Positions 34,823-43,443 of a stretch of 43,443 nucleotides of DNA are shown one piece after another. The stretch spans positions 1 through 43,443 of the forward strand of contig JAFGGX010000035.1 of the NCBI GenBank assembly GCA_016930315.1. The letters are read 5' to 3'. Below the pieces are notes generated by a model. The model was given only the letters and a program-made list of their open reading frames with translations. It searched no databases and had not been told where the DNA came from. Numbering within the stretch: position 1 is the first letter of the stretch; every line of letters begins with the position of its first letter. A program made the position numbers and the translations under genes. The stretch is from Candidatus Buchananbacteria bacterium (GTDB lineage Bacteria; Patescibacteriota; Patescibacteriia; Buchananbacterales; UBA6539).

Positions 34823-34853
34823 ATAACCCTGAAATTTTGGGGTTATTTTTTTT
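34823..34853 (+). terminator. Intrinsic terminator after trxB
   Basis: AATAACCCTGAAATTTTGGGGTTATTTTTTTT. Confidence 0.9.
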
Positions 34854-34860
34854 GTTAGTC

Positions 34861-34889
34861 TTGACAAGTTTTTAGTTTGGTGTTATTGT
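34861..34889 (+). promoter_or_regulatory. Sigma70-like promoter of the ncRNA candidate
   Basis: TTGACA-17-TATTGT. Confidence 0.75.
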
Positions 34890-34895
34890 GTCTTG

Positions 34896-35131
34896 ACTAC
34901 TGAGAGCTGTGGGTGAAGCGATTGCTTACGGCTCTCGGTCCTAGGTAAACTCACAAACCTCGCGTGAGTACCATTGAATCGTTAAGTTTTCTGAAAAAAG
35001 AAATCTCGAAGGGCCGTGCGGTCGGCTGAATTTTTCCTTCGAGATTTGACGAGACTGGACGATTCATTCCCGTCGGATTCAATCATTTTATGCTTCGGCG
35101 TAATTAATGACTTGATTCCGGCGGGTTTTTT
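34896..35131 (+). ncRNA. Structured ncRNA candidate (~235 nt), class not recognised
   Basis: Hairpins 34902-34936 and 34949-34969; 12-bp hairpin 35001-35047 enclosed by GAATCGT(34976)/ACGATTC(35059); long UUCG-capped terminator 35069-35125 + T tract. Confidence 0.65.
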
Positions 35132-35182
35132 CTTTAGAATAAAATCAGTTTTAAGAAATCCATTTTTTGAGGTTCAAAATTT

Positions 35183-35797
35183 ATGTTTTATCCAAACAAA
35201 AGTCAGGAAAAAAGGTTGGTTAAAAAAGGTTTCCAATTAATTGCTGGCATTGACGAAGCCGGCCGCGGCGCCTGGGCTGGGCCAATTGTGGCCGCGGCCG
35301 TGATTATGCCGCTTGATAATAAAATTAAAGGCATTAAAGATTCAAAGTTGTTGCGTTTGCCGGAAAGAAAAAGTCTTTATAAAAAAATTACCGAAAGTGC
35401 ACTGGCTTGGGGCGTTGGCATTGTCGATTATGACGTGATTGATAAAGACGGTTTAACTCGGGCGAATTTTTTGGCGATGGAGTTGGCTGTTAAAAGTATC
35501 AAGCCATTGCCTGATTATTTATTAATTGACGGCCGAAATTTAAAAATTGCTGATTTATCCTCGAGTGGCATTATTGATGGTGACTACAAAGTTTTTTCAA
35601 TTGCGGCTGCGTCGATTGTGGCTAAAGTCACCCGTGACAATTTGATGGATGAGCTGGACGAAAAATATCCGGCTTATGGTTTTAAACAACACAAAGGTTA
35701 TGGTACTAATCAGCATTTTCAAATGTTGATGCAATATGGGGTTTCGAAAATTCATCGGCGCAGTTATAAGCCGATTAAAGATTTGTTGGAAGGGTAG
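35183..35797 (+). CDS. rnhB: Ribonuclease HII
   Basis: IAGIDEAGRGAWAGPIVAAAVIM. Confidence 0.95.
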   Translation: MFYPNKSQEKRLVKKGFQLIAGIDEAGRGAWAGPIVAAAVIMPLDNKIKGIKDSKLLRLPERKSLYKKITESALAWGVGIVDYDVIDKDGLTRANFLAMELAVKSIKPLPDYLLIDGRNLKIADLSSSGIIDGDYKVFSIAAASIVAKVTRDNLMDELDEKYPAYGFKQHKGYGTNQHFQMLMQYGVSKIHRRSYKPIKDLLEG

Positions 35798-35866
35798 CAG
35801 TTTTACGGCCGGTAATTTTTAGCGTATAATTTAGGTATTGCTAAGTTTTTATTTTATCGTTAAAAT

Positions 35867-36418
35867 ATGGCCGAAGATAAATCCACTAATGCTTTAGTTG
35901 ATTCAACACTGCTTTTTAGTCATTTAAAACTTTCAGCCGGCATGACTGTAGCTGATTTGGGTTGCGGTACCTCGGGGCAGTTTGTGGTGGCGGCTGCCAA
36001 ATTGGTGGGTGAAACGGGATTAGTTTATGCGGTTGATATTTTAAAGTCAGCTTTGCAAGCAGCTGTTAGCCGTTCTCGGTTGGCTGGTTTAAATAACGTT
36101 AAAAGCGTTTGGTCAAATTTGGAAATCTACGGCGCTACTAAAATCGCCGAACAGAGCCTAGACGCTGCTTTTTTAATCAACACTTTGTATCAGTCGGAGA
36201 ATAAAGAAGCAATTATTAAAGAAGCAGTCAGATTGATAAAATCGGGCGGTCATTTATTGGTGGTTGATTGGTCTAAAGATAAAGAGTTTTTTGGTTTATC
36301 AGTCGATCGGAAAGTCGACGTTGATGAAATTAAAAAAAACGCCAGCGATCAAAAATTAAAACTAATTGATCAATTCGCCGCCAGTCAACATCATTTTGGT
36401 TTAGTGTTTAAAAAATAA
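35867..36418 (+). CDS. SAM-dependent methyltransferase
   Basis: VADLGCGTSGQFVVAAAKLVGETGLVYAVDI. Confidence 0.85.
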   Translation: MAEDKSTNALVDSTLLFSHLKLSAGMTVADLGCGTSGQFVVAAAKLVGETGLVYAVDILKSALQAAVSRSRLAGLNNVKSVWSNLEIYGATKIAEQSLDAAFLINTLYQSENKEAIIKEAVRLIKSGGHLLVVDWSKDKEFFGLSVDRKVDVDEIKKNASDQKLKLIDQFAASQHHFGLVFKK

Positions 36419-36436
36419 TTTTAGGATAATATTATT

Positions 36437-36838
36437 ATGTTTGCTTATCTACAGTATTTCTTTAATCCTCGTCACTTATTTTCTTTAAGACCGGATGCGC
36501 TGCAGCCCAGCGCGATCAAAAGTTTATTGGCTATTTCAATTTTGTTTATCGTGGTTGGATTAATTTTTCAGTTTGGGCTAAAAGCTAAAGATGGATTGAC
36601 CGGCAAAGGTTATAAAAAAGTTGCAATTTTGTTTAACACAATTGGGGCTTTAACTTTAGTTTATTTATTTTTTGGTTGGCAGGGGGTGATTTTATTAGGT
36701 TCGCGTTTTTGGTTGCTAGTTTTGGCTTTAGTTTTTATCATTTGGTTGGTTGTTGTTGTCCGATATTTTGTTAAAGAAATGCCTAAGAAAAAAGCAGAAA
36801 TTACAGCCAAAAAGCAAAAAGCAAAATATATTCCATAA
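36437..36838 (+). CDS. Hypothetical membrane protein
   Basis: Several TM segments, Lys-rich C-terminus. Confidence 0.7.
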   Translation: MFAYLQYFFNPRHLFSLRPDALQPSAIKSLLAISILFIVVGLIFQFGLKAKDGLTGKGYKKVAILFNTIGALTLVYLFFGWQGVILLGSRFWLLVLALVFIIWLVVVVRYFVKEMPKKKAEITAKKQKAKYIP

Positions 36839-36918
36839 AGAGTTTTTGAGTTTTTAATTAATCACGTCGTTGAACGAACGACGTGATCAACATAGCGCAC
36901 TTAGTTTAAGTGCGTTTT

Positions 36919-37218
36919 ATGTTTAATCAAAAACAATATTATATTTATATTTTAACTAATAAAATAAATACAGTTTTGTATGTTGGTGTAACTAATAATT
37001 TAGCCAGGCGTATTTATGAACATAAAGAAAAATTAAATCCAAATAGTTTCACCAGTAAATATAATGTAAACAGGTTGGTTTATTATGAAATATTTAATAA
37101 TTCTTATGATGCTATTAGTAGGGAAAAACAAATTAAGGCTGGTTCAAGAGTAAAGAAAATTAATCTAATCAAAAGTATAAATCCACAATGGCAAGATTTA
37201 TTTAACGAATTATGCTAG
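36919..37218 (+). CDS. GIY-YIG nuclease superfamily protein
   Basis: YYIYILTNKINTVLYVGVTNNLARRIYEHK. Confidence 0.92.
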   Translation: MFNQKQYYIYILTNKINTVLYVGVTNNLARRIYEHKEKLNPNSFTSKYNVNRLVYYEIFNNSYDAISREKQIKAGSRVKKINLIKSINPQWQDLFNELC

Positions 37219-37222
37219 AGTG

Positions 37223-37340
37223 TCGTCGCGAGCGAGTAGGAATATGTTCGGTGGAGCGTGGCGACCCCCAGAGATTGTTTCTGCCGACCATGTCGGCATC
37301 GCAATGACATTAGGTGGAGACTGAAGAATCTCCGCGTTGG
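37223..37340. repeat. Dispersed repeat remnants (GAGATTGTTTC...CGCAATGACA; GAAGAATCTCCGCG)
   Basis: Non-coding GC-rich tract between GIY-YIG gene and yraN with inverted GCCGACCATGTCGGC. Confidence 0.55.
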
Positions 37341-37362
37341 TAATAATAAAAAAAGAAAAATT

Positions 37363-37716
37363 ATGTTTAGTAATCGTTTGATTGGCCAGACGGCCGAAAA
37401 ATTAGCGGAAAAATACTTGGTTGATAATGGTTATTTTTTAGTGGCTAAGAATTATCAAACTCGACATGGAGAAATTGATTTGATTTGTGAAAAAAACAGA
37501 ATTTTAGTCTTTGTTGAAGTAAAAATGAGGTCGAATCTTTCGGCTGGTTTGCCCGAAGAGGCAATCACAAAAAGTAAAAAGGAGAAATTAATTTTAGCCG
37601 CTGAACAGTTTATTAATGATTGCCCCGGTGATTTTATTGGTTTTCAATTTGATGCAATTGCTTTGTCTTTGTATAAGGGTAATTTAGAGATTAATCATTT
37701 TGAGAACATTTTTTAA
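37363..37716 (+). CDS. yraN: UPF0102/YraN family endonuclease-like protein
   Basis: GQTAEKLAEKYLVDNGYFLVAKNYQTRHGEIDLICEKNRILVFVEVKMRS. Confidence 0.92.
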   Translation: MFSNRLIGQTAEKLAEKYLVDNGYFLVAKNYQTRHGEIDLICEKNRILVFVEVKMRSNLSAGLPEEAITKSKKEKLILAAEQFINDCPGDFIGFQFDAIALSLYKGNLEINHFENIF

Positions 37717-37729
37717 TTTTAAATTAGCC

Positions 37730-37758
37730 TTGACAGACAGAGTATAGATTGCTATACT
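37730..37758 (+). promoter_or_regulatory. Sigma70-like promoter for nusA
   Basis: TTGACA-17-TATACT. Confidence 0.8.
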
Positions 37759-37852
37759 TATTTTAGAATTCAGGAATTGGTGATTAAAAGGTAGCTTTTT
37801 GGAGCTACCATATTTTTTTACCAAATATTATTATTTATTTTTTAAAAAAAAT

Positions 37853-39205
37853 ATGAGTGAAGAACAGCTATCAATCGCCGATGCAATTAAATTGCTTTGT
37901 GAAGAAAAAGGCATTTCTTTTGAATCGGTGATTGAAATTATCGAAGCGGCTTTAGCGGCGGCTTATCGTAAAGACTTTGGTGAAAAAAATCAAAACATCA
38001 AAGTGGAGTTTGATTTAACCACCGGCGGTTCCAAGATTTTTGACGTTAAAACAGTGGTTGATGATGTGCCGGAAGAAGAATTAGCTATGATCGAAGAAGA
38101 AAATGAACATAAATCTGAAATTAGAAAAGAAAAACCAGTGCTAAAATCAGATCAGCCGGCAGATGAAGACGGCGAAGAAGAAAAACCAAAATTTAATCCA
38201 AAGACTGATATTCAAATTTCGGAAGCTAAAGAAATTAAAAAAGGCGTAGTGGTTGGCGATGTAATAAAAACTGAATTACCAACACCGAGTGGATTTGGTC
38301 GCATGGCCGCTCAAACTGCTAAGCAGGTGATTACTCAAAAGGTGCGAGAAAGCGAACGCGAAGCCATGTACGAAGAATATAAAGATAAGCAAGGCGAAAT
38401 TATTGTTGGCACAGTCCAGCGTCAAGAAGGCCGATTGGTTTTGATTGACTTGGGCAAATTAACCGCTTTGTTACCGCCGGAAGAACAAATTCAAAATGAA
38501 AGATATGTGCCTGGCACTCAGCTAAAACTTTATGTGGTTTCGGTTGCTCAAACCACCAAGGGTCCGGAAATTATTGTTTCGCGGGCGCATCCGGACATTG
38601 TAAAACGTTTATTTATTTTGGAAATTCCAGAAATTGCCAATGGGACAGTGGAAATTAAGGGGATTGCCAGAGAAGCCGGTTCCAGATCAAAAATTGCCGT
38701 GTGGACCGAAGACGAAAATATTGATCCAATTGGTTCTTGTATTGGTCAACGAGGTGCCAGAATTCAAACCATTATTTCTGAACTGAAAGGTGAAAAAGTT
38801 GATATTGTAAAATATAGTGATGATCCGGTTGAATATATTATTAATGCTTTGTCGCCAGCTAAAATTATTAATATTGATATTAATGAAGAGACCAAAGAAG
38901 CAACGGTTAAGGTTAATGAAGACCAGCTGTCTTTGGCAATTGGTAAATCTGGTCAAAATGTTCGGTTAGCGGCTCGGTTGACCGGTTGGAAAATTAATAT
39001 TATTTCAGCCTCAGGCGAAGAGGTTGCGTCTGAAGATGGAGAAGAGTCGGAAGAAAATTTAGAAAAAGAAATCCAAGAAACCGATGAGACCGACAAGGCA
39101 GAAACTGGAGAAAAAGAAGAAGTTGAAACCAAGGAAGAAGCAGAAAAGGCCGATGATAAAAAAGAAAAAAAAGAAAAAAAATCAACTAAAAAATCTAAAA
39201 AATAA
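37853..39205 (+). CDS. nusA: Transcription termination/antitermination protein NusA
   Basis: S1 and KH region (IDPIGSCIGQRGARIQTIISELKGEKVDIVKY...LSLAIGKSGQNVRLAARLTGWKI); acidic/Lys tail. Confidence 0.96.
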   Translation: MSEEQLSIADAIKLLCEEKGISFESVIEIIEAALAAAYRKDFGEKNQNIKVEFDLTTGGSKIFDVKTVVDDVPEEELAMIEEENEHKSEIRKEKPVLKSDQPADEDGEEEKPKFNPKTDIQISEAKEIKKGVVVGDVIKTELPTPSGFGRMAAQTAKQVITQKVRESEREAMYEEYKDKQGEIIVGTVQRQEGRLVLIDLGKLTALLPPEEQIQNERYVPGTQLKLYVVSVAQTTKGPEIIVSRAHPDIVKRLFILEIPEIANGTVEIKGIAREAGSRSKIAVWTEDENIDPIGSCIGQRGARIQTIISELKGEKVDIVKYSDDPVEYIINALSPAKIINIDINEETKEATVKVNEDQLSLAIGKSGQNVRLAARLTGWKINIISASGEEVASEDGEESEENLEKEIQETDETDKAETGEKEEVETKEEAEKADDKKEKKEKKSTKKSKK

Positions 39206-39219
39206 TTTAACTTTTTAAT

Positions 39220-41232
39220 ATGACTACAACTTTAGTTTTTGCGTTGGTCTGCGGCATTATTGCGATTGCTTATGGCCTACTGTTAAGTCGTTGGATTTTA
39301 CGCCAACCAAGCGGCTCAGCTGAGATGCAATCTGTGGCTGATGCTATTCAACAAGGAGCAAAAGCTTTTTTAAAACGTCAATATCGGGCTGTGGCTGTTG
39401 TTGCTTTAGTGTTGGCGATTTTATTGGCGATATTTTTAAATATTTTAACCACCGTTGGTTTTATCGTCGGTGCGGTTTTTAGTGCGCTAGCCGGTATTGT
39501 TGGTATGAACGTAGCAGTAAGAGCCAATGTTCGAACCGCCGAAGCCGCCCGAGGTGGATTGGCTAAAGCTTTAAACGTGGCGGTTAAAGGCGGCCAGGTA
39601 ACCGGGATGTTAGTGGTGGGTTTAGCTTTGTTAGGGGTAGCTGGTTTCTATTGGTTTGCCAGTGCTTTTACTCAAAGTAGCGGCGAAGTTTTAAGAGCAT
39701 TGATTGGTTTAGCCTTTGGCGCCAGTTTGATTTCCGTTTTTGCTCGGCTAGGTGGTGGAATTTATACTAAAGCCGCTGACGTTGGTGCTGACTTAGTTGG
39801 TAAAGTTGAAGCGGGAATTCCAGAAGACGATCCAAGAAATCCAGCCGTTATTGCCGACAACGTTGGTGACAACGTTGGTGACGATGCTGGTATGGCCGCT
39901 GATTTGTTTGAAACTTATGCCGTTACCACTGTGGCGGCCATGTTGATTGGTCATTTAGCGTTTATTGATTTTTCACCGGCAGTTTTTTATCCATTGATTA
40001 TTGGTGGTGTGGCGATTCTTTGTTCAATTATTGGCAGCTTCTTTATTAAATTGGGCAAGAGTCAAAATATCATGGGTTCGTTATATAAAGGTTTGATTGC
40101 TTCCGGAGTGTTGGCTGCCATTGCTTTTTATTTTGTGACTCGTTGGTTTTTGGGTGATTTAACTCCTCAAGCTAATTTAGGAATTTATTTGTCAGCTTTG
40201 GTTGGTTTAGTGATTACCGGATTGCTGGTAGTAATTACTGAATATTACACTTCATCAAATTTCAAGCCAGTTAAAAGCATTGCTCAAGCTTCTAATTCCG
40301 GTCATGGTACTAACGTGATTGCCGGGTTAGCCGTTGGTATGAAATCAACCGCTTGGCCAGTTTTGGTGATTGCGGCTGGGATTTTTGTCAGTTATTATTT
40401 AGCTGGGTTGTATGGAATTGCTATTGCCGCGATGAGCATGCTTTCGTTAGCTGGCATTATTGTTACTATTGATGCGTATGGTCCAATTACCGACAACGCC
40501 GGTGGCATTGCCGAAATGACTAACATGCCAGAAGATGTTCGCAACACTACCGATGCTTTAGATGCGGTTGGCAACACCACCAAAGCGGTGACTAAAGGTT
40601 ATGCGATTGGTTCAGCGGCGTTGGCAGCATTGGTTTTATTTGCCGACTACACTAATTCTTTAGGCAGTGGCGCGCAGTTTTTACTTAACGACACTCGAGT
40701 GATGATTGGTTTGTTGATTGGTGGTTTATTGCCGTTTTTATTTTCTGCCTTTTCAATGCAGGCAGTCGGCCGAGCCGCCGGTGCAATTGTAACCGAAGTG
40801 CGTCGGCAGTTTAAAGAAATTCCAGGTATTATGGAACGAACCGCTAAACCAGATTATGGTCAATGTGTTGATATCGTTACTAAAGCGGCGTTAAAAGAAA
40901 TGATTTTACCGGCCTTAATCCCGGTAGTTACTCCAATTTTAGTTGGCTTTATTTTAGGCCCAATTGCGTTGGGCGGGTTGTTGATTGGCAGTATTATTAC
41001 CGGTGTGTTTTTAGCCATCAGCATGACTTCTGGTGGCGGCGCTTGGGATAACGCTAAAAAGTATATTGAGCAAGGTAACTTTGGCGGCAAGGGTAGTTTT
41101 GCCCATCAAGCAGCTGTGACCGGTGATACAGTTGGCGATCCGTATAAAGATACGGCTGGCCCGGCGATTAATCCGATGATTAAAGTTTTGAATGTTGTCG
41201 CTTTGTTGATTGTTGGTTTGCTGGTGTTGTAA
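39220..41232 (+). CDS. hppA: Membrane-bound proton-translocating pyrophosphatase
   Basis: [60 protein letters not shown]. Confidence 0.97.
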   Translation: MTTTLVFALVCGIIAIAYGLLLSRWILRQPSGSAEMQSVADAIQQGAKAFLKRQYRAVAVVALVLAILLAIFLNILTTVGFIVGAVFSALAGIVGMNVAVRANVRTAEAARGGLAKALNVAVKGGQVTGMLVVGLALLGVAGFYWFASAFTQSSGEVLRALIGLAFGASLISVFARLGGGIYTKAADVGADLVGKVEAGIPEDDPRNPAVIADNVGDNVGDDAGMAADLFETYAVTTVAAMLIGHLAFIDFSPAVFYPLIIGGVAILCSIIGSFFIKLGKSQNIMGSLYKGLIASGVLAAIAFYFVTRWFLGDLTPQANLGIYLSALVGLVITGLLVVITEYYTSSNFKPVKSIAQASNSGHGTNVIAGLAVGMKSTAWPVLVIAAGIFVSYYLAGLYGIAIAAMSMLSLAGIIVTIDAYGPITDNAGGIAEMTNMPEDVRNTTDALDAVGNTTKAVTKGYAIGSAALAALVLFADYTNSLGSGAQFLLNDTRVMIGLLIGGLLPFLFSAFSMQAVGRAAGAIVTEVRRQFKEIPGIMERTAKPDYGQCVDIVTKAALKEMILPALIPVVTPILVGFILGPIALGGLLIGSIITGVFLAISMTSGGGAWDNAKKYIEQGNFGGKGSFAHQAAVTGDTVGDPYKDTAGPAINPMIKVLNVVALLIVGLLVL

Positions 41233-41289
41233 GTCTAAATTAGATTTTTAGAAAAATAGCCTCGGAATTTCCCGGGGCTATTTTTAAAT

Positions 41290-41323
41290 AAAAAAGAGAC
41301 CCCCTACTAGGCCGGGGGCTAAG
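41290..41323 (-). terminator. Terminator of the 41338 unit
   Basis: Minus strand AGCCCCCGGCCTAGTAGGGGGTCTCTTTTTT. Confidence 0.85.
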
Positions 41324-41337
41324 GCACTTGGTTATCT

Positions 41338-41589
41338 TCATACTTCGCTGAGGTCGTGAAGCCAGGGATTGATTCGAGTGGAGCTTATTAGGTTATTGCT
41401 CTTGACGAAGTTTCCTGCGAATTTAGGCGGTGTTTGTAAGCCAGCGCCATCTTTGAGCTTCAGCAAGACGTGGTAGGATCGACATCGCGGGTCAGTGAAG
41501 ACTTTTTCTACTCCCCCCAGTTTTTTGAATTCTGCAATCTGGTCACTCCTTCCGTAGAAGGGTTTTTGGAAAGTTATCAACTGATACAT
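41338..41589 (-). CDS. Orphan protein (83 aa)
   Basis: ATG 41589 with AAAGGGG SD; promoter TTGACA-17-TAATAT at 41655..41627 (minus); MYQLITFQKPFYGRSDQIAEFKKLGG... Confidence 0.62.
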   Translation of the reverse strand: MYQLITFQKPFYGRSDQIAEFKKLGGVEKVFTDPRCRSYHVLLKLKDGAGLQTPPKFAGNFVKSNNLISSTRINPWLHDLSEV

Positions 41590-41761
41590 TAAACACACAC
41601 CCCTTTCTGGTTTAAGATTCTCTTTGATATTATTGTTTTTTTCTTTTTTTGTCAAATTATGTTTGGTTGACATTTATTGGTCAATTTGATACTCTTCAAA
41701 AAGATTTTAACCAGATATTAATTCGTAATATTCGTATTTATTAGTAATTTGTATTATATCT

Positions 41762-43048
41762 ATGAAAGTAGAAAGTAAAAAAATTGGACGCGGTCAAATT
41801 GAATTAACCATTGAAATTGGCATTGATGAGTATCAGCCTTTTTTGGAAAAAGCCGCTCAGGCCATTTCGCAGACCACAAAAATTGCCGGTTTTAGACCAG
41901 GTAAGGCCAGCTTAGACATTGTTAAAAAACAAGTGGGCGAAGGCCGAATTTGGGAAGAAGCAATTGAGCCGGCCGTCCAAAAAACTTTTGTTCAAGCCTT
42001 AGATCAAGAAAAGTTAATTACCGTTGGTTCGCCAAATATTGATATTGTAAAATTAGCACCGGGTAATCCAGTGGTTTATAAAGCTACCATTGCTTTGTTA
42101 CCGGCAGTTAAATTGGCTGATTACACTCAACTTAAGGTTAAAAGCAAAGAAGTTAAAGTTGAAGATAAACAAATTGAAGAAGTTTTAAATGATTTACAAC
42201 GCCGCCGGGCCAAAGAAACTTTGGCCAACCGTGAGGCGAAAAATGGCGATAAGGTGGAAATTGATTTTGAAGTTTTTATTGACAATGTGCCGATTGAAAA
42301 TGGCGCTCAGAAAAACTTTCCTTTGGTTTTAGGCGAAGGTTCGTTTATCCCAGGGTTTGAAGAAAATTTAGTTGGGTTAAAAAAAGACGAAGTTAAAGAA
42401 TTCAAACTAGAATTCCCAAAAGATTATCATCAAAAAACCGTCGCCGGCAAACAAGCTGAATTTAGAGTAACTGTCCGTGGGGTATATGATTTAGATCTAC
42501 CAAAAATTGATGATGAATTTGCCAAAAGTTTGGGTGGTTTTAAAACCGTTGATGAATTAAAAAAACAAGTCAGAGAAAATTTAGAACACGAAGCTAAGCA
42601 CAAAGAAGATCATCGGGTGGAAGATGAAATGTTTGATAAAATTATTGAGAAAAGCCAATTTGATGACATTCCAGATATTTTGATTAATTCGGAAACTAAA
42701 AAAATGCTTGATGAGTTGAGCCAGAATTTAGCCGGTCAAGGAGTGAAGTTTGAAGATTATTTAACCCATTTGAAAAAGTCTGAAAACGATTTGTTGTTAG
42801 AGTTTGCTCCCCAAGCGGTTCGTCGGGTCAAAGGTGCATTGGTAACCCGGGCGGTTGGTGATCAACAAAAAGTTGCAGTGGATGACAAAGAAGTAGAGGA
42901 AGAATTAAAAAAGACTTTGGAAAATTATGGCGGCAATGCCGATGTGGAAAAACAAATTAATACCCCAGAATACCGAGGGTATGTTAGAAACATTTTAGCC
43001 GCTAGAAAAGTGACTCAGCATCTTAAAGATACAATGATTGAGAAGTAA
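41762..43048 (+). CDS. tig: Trigger factor
   Basis: IAGFRPGKASLDIVKKQVGEGRIWEEAIEPAVQKTF; FKBP-like VLGEGSFIPGFEENLVG. Confidence 0.96.
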   Translation: MKVESKKIGRGQIELTIEIGIDEYQPFLEKAAQAISQTTKIAGFRPGKASLDIVKKQVGEGRIWEEAIEPAVQKTFVQALDQEKLITVGSPNIDIVKLAPGNPVVYKATIALLPAVKLADYTQLKVKSKEVKVEDKQIEEVLNDLQRRRAKETLANREAKNGDKVEIDFEVFIDNVPIENGAQKNFPLVLGEGSFIPGFEENLVGLKKDEVKEFKLEFPKDYHQKTVAGKQAEFRVTVRGVYDLDLPKIDDEFAKSLGGFKTVDELKKQVRENLEHEAKHKEDHRVEDEMFDKIIEKSQFDDIPDILINSETKKMLDELSQNLAGQGVKFEDYLTHLKKSENDLLLEFAPQAVRRVKGALVTRAVGDQQKVAVDDKEVEEELKKTLENYGGNADVEKQINTPEYRGYVRNILAARKVTQHLKDTMIEK

Positions 43049-43074
43049 TTTTGGATTAAAAAATAATTAAATTA

Positions 43075-43103
43075 AACCGCCACTTAAAAAGTGGCGGTTT
43101 TTT
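43075..43103 (+). terminator. Intrinsic terminator after tig
   Basis: AAACCGCCACTTAAAAAGTGGCGGTTTTTT. Confidence 0.92.
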
Positions 43104-43129
43104 AAATGTTTGAGTGCAATGATGTATAG

Positions 43130-43443
43130 TTATTCTTGTTCAATAAGTATTTTTATTTCCGGTGCCATTTTTTCAAAGATTTCTCTTTTTTGTCCGTCCG
43201 TTAGCTCGCCCTTAAGTTGTGAATTTTCTGCTATAGCATTGCCGAGGGATTGTGTTTTTTGACCTTCTAAACAACCCTTAACGCCAGTTTTTAATTCGAT
43301 TGCGCTATTTAATGCTCCAACTAAATCTGATTGAGGTGAATTTCCTCTAAAATTAATTCCTTCTAATATTTCTATAATTTCGTTTACCTCTAAAGTTGGC
43401 CGCTCTAATTCTAGGCCATTGTTTGGGGATGTTTCTGGTGATC
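43130..43443 (-). CDS. Hypothetical protein, N-terminus beyond window edge
   Basis: Open minus-strand frame from base 43443 to stop 43130-43132: SPETSPNNGLELERPTLEVNEIIEILEGINFRGNSPQSDLVGALNSAIEL...KILIEQE*. Confidence 0.65.
   Translation of the reverse strand, partial: SPETSPNNGLELERPTLEVNEIIEILEGINFRGNSPQSDLVGALNSAIELKTGVKGCLEGQKTQSLGNAIAENSQLKGELTDGQKREIFEKMAPEIKILIEQE

Noticed and set aside
17500-34970. Shared 11-mer CCTCGCGTGAG in the rpsT-downstream element and the 34.9 kb ncRNA
   Set aside because: An 11-nt match is expected by chance at this window size and the structural contexts differ.
35016-35240. 74-aa plus ORF over the ncRNA candidate
   Set aside because: Lies across strong stems and the terminator, no SD, overlaps the rnhB start.

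Overview
The window looks like the origin-proximal chromosome of a low-GC, small-genome bacterium. It is probably Patescibacteria/CPR; this is an inference from gene content, the short YidC and the repeat types. The core is dnaN-oriC-dnaA / rpmH-rnpA-yidD-yidC. Around it lie an envelope glycosyltransferase cluster, yebC-ruvC, galT, PBP1A, DAGK-like and bactofilin genes, rpsT, holA, polA, a divergent asparaginase-like/NDT-like operon, acyl-CoA synthetase, a three-tRNA array, csoR-like/trxA/trxB, rnhB, nusA, H+-PPase and tig. Between the core operons are many short, more GC-rich orphan units. Most have their own TTGACA-17-TATAAT-like promoter, a strong Shine-Dalgarno and an intrinsic terminator. 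The most notable signals are: (1) four perfect 16-bp TGTTCCACGTGGAACA palindromes (parS-like) bracketing successive orphan units at 30.8-32.7 kb; (2) two paralogous orphan proteins (19.3 kb and 31.0 kb) whose mRNAs share a leader hairpin with a compensatory base change; (3) a ~230-nt structured ncRNA candidate at 34.9-35.13 kb with its own promoter and terminator; (4) orphan units flanked by a shared hairpin repeat; (5) two stop-interrupted small ORFs; (6) tRNA-associated inverted repeats and tRNA remnants; (7) a repeat-derived C-terminal extension of PolA. No rRNA or CRISPR array was seen. All calls are from reading the sequence and supplied translations; no searches were run.
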